Shown here: positions 15,966 to 19,196 of the stretch, piece after piece
Layout of the letters: each line of letters begins with the position of its first letter
Numbering within the stretch: the first letter of the stretch is position 1
Source: an uncultured Mucilaginibacter sp.
GTDB lineage: Bacteria > Bacteroidota > Bacteroidia > Sphingobacteriales > Sphingobacteriaceae
DNA length: 19,196 nucleotides
Assembly: GCA_946479225.1 (NCBI GenBank)
Contig: CAMLFI010000007.1
Coordinates: 1-19,196, forward strand
Direction: 5' to 3'
The notes under the pieces: model-generated
The model's database searches: none
Told to the model about the DNA's origin: nothing
The model's input: the letters and a program-made list of their open reading frames with translations, nothing else
Translations under genes and position numbers: made by a program

Positions 15966-16841
15966 ATGAAGACCGCCGTACATAAGCATTCAATACCTGA
16001 TTCACAGATATTTACAGTTAAATATCTGGAAGATCATTACTTTGATCCGGTATGGCATTCGCACTCCGAATACCAGTTATTTGTGCCACTTGAAGGTACC
16101 GGAACGCGATTTATAGGTGATAGTATCAAAAATTTTACGCCTAATGAACTGATTCTCATAGGGTCAAACCTTCCGCACCTGTGGCGCAGCGATGAAACCT
16201 ACTTTGAAAAAAGTGCGCCATTGAAAGTAAGCGGTATAGTAATTTACCTGCAGGAAAGCTTTTTGGGAGAGCATTTAATGGCGAAGGACGAAATGGTGCA
16301 ATTGAGAAACTTCTTTAAAAAGTCATCGCGCGGATTGGAGTTTCATGGCAAAGTACGGATATCGGTAATTGAAATGATGAAGGAACTTTTGACGTTAAGT
16401 GGACTACCCGCATTTATTCATTTACTGAAAATACTGAATTCGCTTGCTAATACTAAAGAGTACAGTTTTATATCGCACAACGAGTATAATGATCCTTTTA
16501 AGAAGGATGAAGCCGATAGAATGAGCAGCGTTTATGAATATATCCTGAAAAACTATCGCAAAAAAATCCACTTGAATGAACTAGCTGACCTGGTGTGCAT
16601 GACGCCAACCTCATTCAGTCGCTATTTTGCTGCGGCGAATAATAAAGGTTTTTCCAAATTTATTACCGAACTACGGGTTAAACACGCCTGTAAACTATTA
16701 ACCGAAACAGAACTGAGCGTGGCTGCAATCGCTGACAGGACAGGGTTCAAAACGCTTTCCAACTTCAACAAGCATTTTAGGGACGAGATGAAGAAGAAGC
16801 CTACAGACTACAAGAAAGAGTTTTTGCAGATATTAAGTTGA
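15966..16841 (+). CDS. AraC family transcriptional regulator with N-terminal cupin domain
   Basis: A 291-residue cytoplasmic DNA-binding regulator. The N-terminal half (about residues 15-95) is a cupin-type sensor domain: FDPVWHSHSEYQLF has the usual H-x-H near the start and GSNLPHLWRSD carries the later histidine. The C-terminal AraC domain (about 186-288) has two helix-turn-helix units: LNELADLVCMTPTSFSRYF near 203-221 and VAAIADRTGFKTLSNFNKHF near 252-271, followed by KKKPTDYKK. HTH proteins with this cupin form normally sense a sugar or keto-sugar and activate a neighbouring operon. It is divergent from the fusion-MFS-epimerase-Gfo/Idh genes, which makes them the likely target. Its stop is nine bases from the convergent acetyltransferase gene, with no terminator in between. 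Confidence 0.94.
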   Translation: MKTAVHKHSIPDSQIFTVKYLEDHYFDPVWHSHSEYQLFVPLEGTGTRFIGDSIKNFTPNELILIGSNLPHLWRSDETYFEKSAPLKVSGIVIYLQESFLGEHLMAKDEMVQLRNFFKKSSRGLEFHGKVRISVIEMMKELLTLSGLPAFIHLLKILNSLANTKEYSFISHNEYNDPFKKDEADRMSSVYEYILKNYRKKIHLNELADLVCMTPTSFSRYFAAANNKGFSKFITELRVKHACKLLTETELSVAAIADRTGFKTLSNFNKHFRDEMKKKPTDYKKEFLQILS

Positions 16842-16850
16842 GGTGAAGAA

Positions 16851-17345
16851 TTACAAGTGCTTGCGCATTACATAATCGTTCATCCAATAAGGCCCTATCG
16901 GTATATCTTCCTCATAGATTACAGTAAAGCCCAGCTTTTCGTAAAACGTTTTTGCCGGATTATATCGGTTAACATTTAGTTCTAAAATGTTCTTTCCGGC
17001 TGTTAAAACATCGGCACAAACTTTATCTACCAATAGTTTGCCATAGCCTTTACCCTGTGTTGATGGCAGACAATACAGTTTATGTATTTTGTATATGTCA
17101 GGATTTTCCTCGCGTGGCGAGTAAGCTGCGAAGGCGACAGGCTTATCATCCTCTATCAGCAATAAATAAGTTTGCTCACCATTAATTATTTGTTTCGTTA
17201 TTTTATCTGTGGAGTATATTTCCGCAAGCATAAAGACAAGCTGCTCCGGAGATAGAATTGGCCCATAGGCCGGCCACCAGATCGCTTCAGCTAATTGGCG
17301 AATGGTTTCTACATCTTCAACAGTTGCTACGCGAATAACAGGCAT
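16851..17345 (-). CDS. GNAT family N-acetyltransferase
   Basis: A 164-residue acetyltransferase spanning one complete GNAT fold. The N-terminal strand and helix are PVIRVATVEDVETIRQLAEAIW; motif A is KIHKLYCLPSTQGKGYGKLLVDKV with the acetyl-CoA loop Q-G-K-G-Y-G; motif B is ELNVNRYNPAKTFYEKLGFTV. The acceptor amine is unknown. I place the start at the ATG at 17343-17345. The frame extends three codons upstream to a TTG (17352-17354), but the ATG gives the normal MPxIR-type N-terminus and leaves 36 bases after the ABC ATPase stop. It is on the same strand as the ABC transporter genes and could be co-transcribed with them; nothing links its function to transport. Confidence 0.9.
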   Translation of the reverse strand: MPVIRVATVEDVETIRQLAEAIWWPAYGPILSPEQLVFMLAEIYSTDKITKQIINGEQTYLLLIEDDKPVAFAAYSPREENPDIYKIHKLYCLPSTQGKGYGKLLVDKVCADVLTAGKNILELNVNRYNPAKTFYEKLGFTVIYEEDIPIGPYWMNDYVMRKHL

Positions 17346-17381
17346 AAATTTCAACCGATCACTAATTTTTAATCAACTCAA

Positions 17382-18128
17382 TTAATGATTCTCTTCCTCG
17401 TCAACAGGCGATGATGTGTGATGTGCAGGATGACCAATAGCAAAGTACTCCTCCAGTTCAGCTAATGTTGATGTGCTGGTAGCAATATCTTTAATGATGC
17501 GTCCTTTTTCCATCAACAGGATACGATCGCACACATCAGTAACATGGTTAAGGTCATGGCTTGATACCAGTGTGCAGACGCCATTATTCTTGTTCAGGTC
17601 CTTAAGTAATGTTTTCAGCCTGTATTGTGTAGTTGGATCTATATTAGCAAAAGGCTCATCCAGCATTAAAAACTGCGGCTTTTGCAGCAGGCAGGATACT
17701 ATGCCAACTTTAGTTTGATTACCCTTGGAAAGATCGCGGATGTATTTACCCTTTTTAAGGATCTCACCATTAAAAAACTCACCAAACTGCGCGATGTATT
17801 CATCTACCTGCGCGCGGGTTTGATTATGCAGGCCGCCGATGAAATAGAAATATTCTTCAGGAGTGAGGTAATCAATCAAAAAGCCTTCGTCCAGGTAAGA
17901 CGCGGTATATTCCTTCCAATGTTCGTGTCCGGCAACGGGTTGTCCCTCTGACAGTACCTCGCCGGCTTCCGGTCTGATCAAATCAAGCATCATACGAAAC
18001 AGGGTGGTTTTACCCGCACCGTTATTGCCCACTAAGCCAACGCTTTCGCCTTTATTGATCTGTAATTGCGGCACATTAACCACAATAACACCGTTGTAAA
18101 CCTTCTTAATATCTTTTACCTGTATCAT
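17382..18128 (-). CDS. ABC transporter ATP-binding protein
   Basis: A 248-residue cytoplasmic ATPase subunit. Walker A is GNNGAGKTT at residues 34-42; the Q-loop region lies near SYLDEGFLIDYLTPEEYFYF (77-96); the signature motif is LSKGNQ at 133-138, a relaxed form of LSGGQ found in this subfamily; Walker B is FLMLDEPFANIDP at 153-165; the H-loop is SSHD at 189-192. The acidic, histidine-containing tail (GHPAHHTSSPVDEEENH) follows the core. The ATG (18126-18128) comes one base after the permease stop codon (TAACATG on the minus strand), so the two are translationally coupled. Exporter direction is likely by resemblance to ABC-2-type partners; cargo unknown. Confidence 0.94.
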   Translation of the reverse strand: MIQVKDIKKVYNGVIVVNVPQLQINKGESVGLVGNNGAGKTTLFRMMLDLIRPEAGEVLSEGQPVAGHEHWKEYTASYLDEGFLIDYLTPEEYFYFIGGLHNQTRAQVDEYIAQFGEFFNGEILKKGKYIRDLSKGNQTKVGIVSCLLQKPQFLMLDEPFANIDPTTQYRLKTLLKDLNKNNGVCTLVSSHDLNHVTDVCDRILLMEKGRIIKDIATSTSTLAELEEYFAIGHPAHHTSSPVDEEENH

Positions 18129-18129
18129 G

Positions 18130-19196
18130 TTATTTATTTCTAAAACCCTCGGTTATGGTATATTTTCTCTTATAAAAATCCTTCACCAGCTTTTCCAGCC
18201 AGAAACTGCGTGTTACGATACCCGCAATACCAACTACTGTCATTATTGCAAGCCCAACATCAGCTAAATTAAGCAGTTTGAATGGCGCGAATATGATATA
18301 TGGGCCCAACATCAACGGCAGCGATAGCAACCACTGCGTGGCTCCAACGCCTTCCCAGTTAAAAGACGCACCCTTGCTCAAGTCGATACGTTTGGCATTT
18401 CGGTTGGCAAAAAACAATACTATGTGTATGTTCACGCCCAAATTCCATATATACATTACAAAGTGTACCAACACTGTGCGCCAGCCAAAATATGCGTATG
18501 GTATTGACAAAACAACAGCAGCAGTTGATACAGCCGTAAATAGAAGATACTTGGCTTTCAAAAAATCTGTAAAACTTACTTTGCTTACCATTAAGCCGTC
18601 AAAGTGTGCCGCCTGCCAGCTATACAAAAACTGCCCGTAGCTAATTATAAAAAAGCCGGTAATAAACATCCCCACAAATATTCTCCACCAATCGGAAGAA
18701 CCTTGTGATGGATTAAGATAAATGATCAAACCATAAAGTAAGAACACTGCCGACATAATAAAGGCCGACCGAGGCCGCTTATTACGCAGAATAAGTTTTA
18801 TCTCGTTGGCAACCTGATCGCCAAGGGAGCCAAAGCGGTCAAGTAGCGGATACTCAGTACTGGTTTTATACGATGCCTTTTTACGCGAAAGCTCTTCGAG
18901 GTAAAGGTTTTGCTTAAGGTATACAAAGTTTAAAACATACATTCCAACGGCCATCGCTAAAGGCACCAAAGCCAAAGCTGGGTGCTTCAAGAGATTACCA
19001 AAAAAGGCGTATGATATGTTGCGGATAGAGTAGATATGCCACGCAAAGTCTCCGGCAATTATCAATCCCAGAACAACAGTTACAATTACAAACACCCAAC
19101 CGTTAAGATTTGCTTTGCGCTTTAAGTATAAGGCCAGGTAATTGTTAAAAATGGTTATAGACAATATTGCGACAATAAAACCAGCTGCTGCTCCGC
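18130..19196 (-). CDS. DUF5687-type ABC transporter membrane subunit (N-terminus beyond window)
   Basis: An integral membrane protein; 355 codons are in the window and the frame stays open to the edge, so the N-terminus is missing. A TTG codon at 19162-19164 is internal: the residues before it (AAAGFIVAIL) continue a membrane helix. The segment LLDRFGSLGDQVANEIKLILRNKRPRSAF followed by a helix with LLYGLIIYLNP is, as I remember it, characteristic of DUF5687 proteins, the ~490-residue permeases paired with ABC ATPases in Bacteroidota. Several hydrophobic helices follow (FIMSAVFLLYGLII, IFVGMFITGFFIISYG, LLFTAVSTAAVVLSI, and two near the end). The ATPase gene follows after one base. Transported substrate unknown. 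Confidence 0.85.
   Translation of the reverse strand, partial: GAAAGFIVAILSITIFNNYLALYLKRKANLNGWVFVIVTVVLGLIIAGDFAWHIYSIRNISYAFFGNLLKHPALALVPLAMAVGMYVLNFVYLKQNLYLEELSRKKASYKTSTEYPLLDRFGSLGDQVANEIKLILRNKRPRSAFIMSAVFLLYGLIIYLNPSQGSSDWWRIFVGMFITGFFIISYGQFLYSWQAAHFDGLMVSKVSFTDFLKAKYLLFTAVSTAAVVLSIPYAYFGWRTVLVHFVMYIWNLGVNIHIVLFFANRNAKRIDLSKGASFNWEGVGATQWLLSLPLMLGPYIIFAPFKLLNLADVGLAIMTVVGIAGIVTRSFWLEKLVKDFYKRKYTITEGFRNK

Noticed and set aside
17352..17354. TTG start for the second GNAT protein
   Set aside because: An ATG three codons downstream gives the standard N-terminus of the fold.
19162..19164. TTG as the start of the DUF5687 permease
   Set aside because: The frame is open to the window edge and the upstream residues complete a membrane helix, so this is an internal leucine codon in a truncated gene.
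1..19196. Mobile element, CRISPR array, tRNA or rRNA
   Set aside because: No transposase or integrase frame, no regularly spaced repeat-spacer pattern, and no cloverleaf-like or rRNA-like sequence was seen on either strand.

Overview
The window looks like chromosomal DNA of a Bacteroidota bacterium, most likely Sphingobacteriaceae (Mucilaginibacter/Pedobacter-like). The reasons are a SusC/SusD pair driven by an ECF sigma factor and a FecR anti-sigma factor, a SusC with an N-terminal STN domain, a DUF5687-type ABC permease, a DUF2490-like tail, and starts without Shine-Dalgarno sequences. I saw no tRNA, rRNA, CRISPR, transposase or integrase. Taxonomy is inferred from gene content only.

Layout. 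(1) 1-1465: the tail of a probable DUF2490 protein and a GNAT acetyltransferase on +, meeting an atypical-SDR 'epimerase' on - whose stop codon overlaps the GNAT stop. (2) 1549-8869, all on -: ECF sigma factor -> FecR anti-sigma -> SusC with STN domain -> SusD, closed by a strong intrinsic terminator. This is a complete FecI/FecR/FecA-type surface-signalling and outer-membrane uptake module. Its leaders hold several hairpins and a motif shared by the fecR and susC leaders. (3) 8870-9209: AT-rich gene-free region with the terminator of the next operon and phased TGTAA repeats. (4) 9210-15820, all on -: a 988-aa secreted ThuA / PVC-type beta-propeller / HEAT-like / azurin fusion -> hairpin -> MFS transporter -> ketose 3-epimerase-like TIM barrel -> Gfo/Idh/MocA oxidoreductase. 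(5) 15966-16841 on +: an AraC regulator divergent from that operon. (6) 16851-19196 on -: DUF5687 ABC permease (N-terminus beyond the window edge), ABC ATPase and a GNAT acetyltransferase.

Regions 2-5 read as one carbohydrate-use locus. SusCD would bring a glycan or sugar across the outer membrane under sigma/anti-sigma control. The secreted fusion would act on it in the periplasm and pass electrons to its own type 1 copper domain. The MFS protein would import the product, and the TIM-barrel epimerase and Gfo/Idh enzyme would process it in the cytoplasm, with AraC sensing an intermediate. The substrate cannot be read from the sequence. The least ordinary points are the azurin domain where this family usually carries a CxxCH cytochrome c, the Gfo/Idh enzyme lacking the EKP lysine, and a +-strand (antisense) terminator just upstream of susC that may mark the end of a cis-antisense small RNA.
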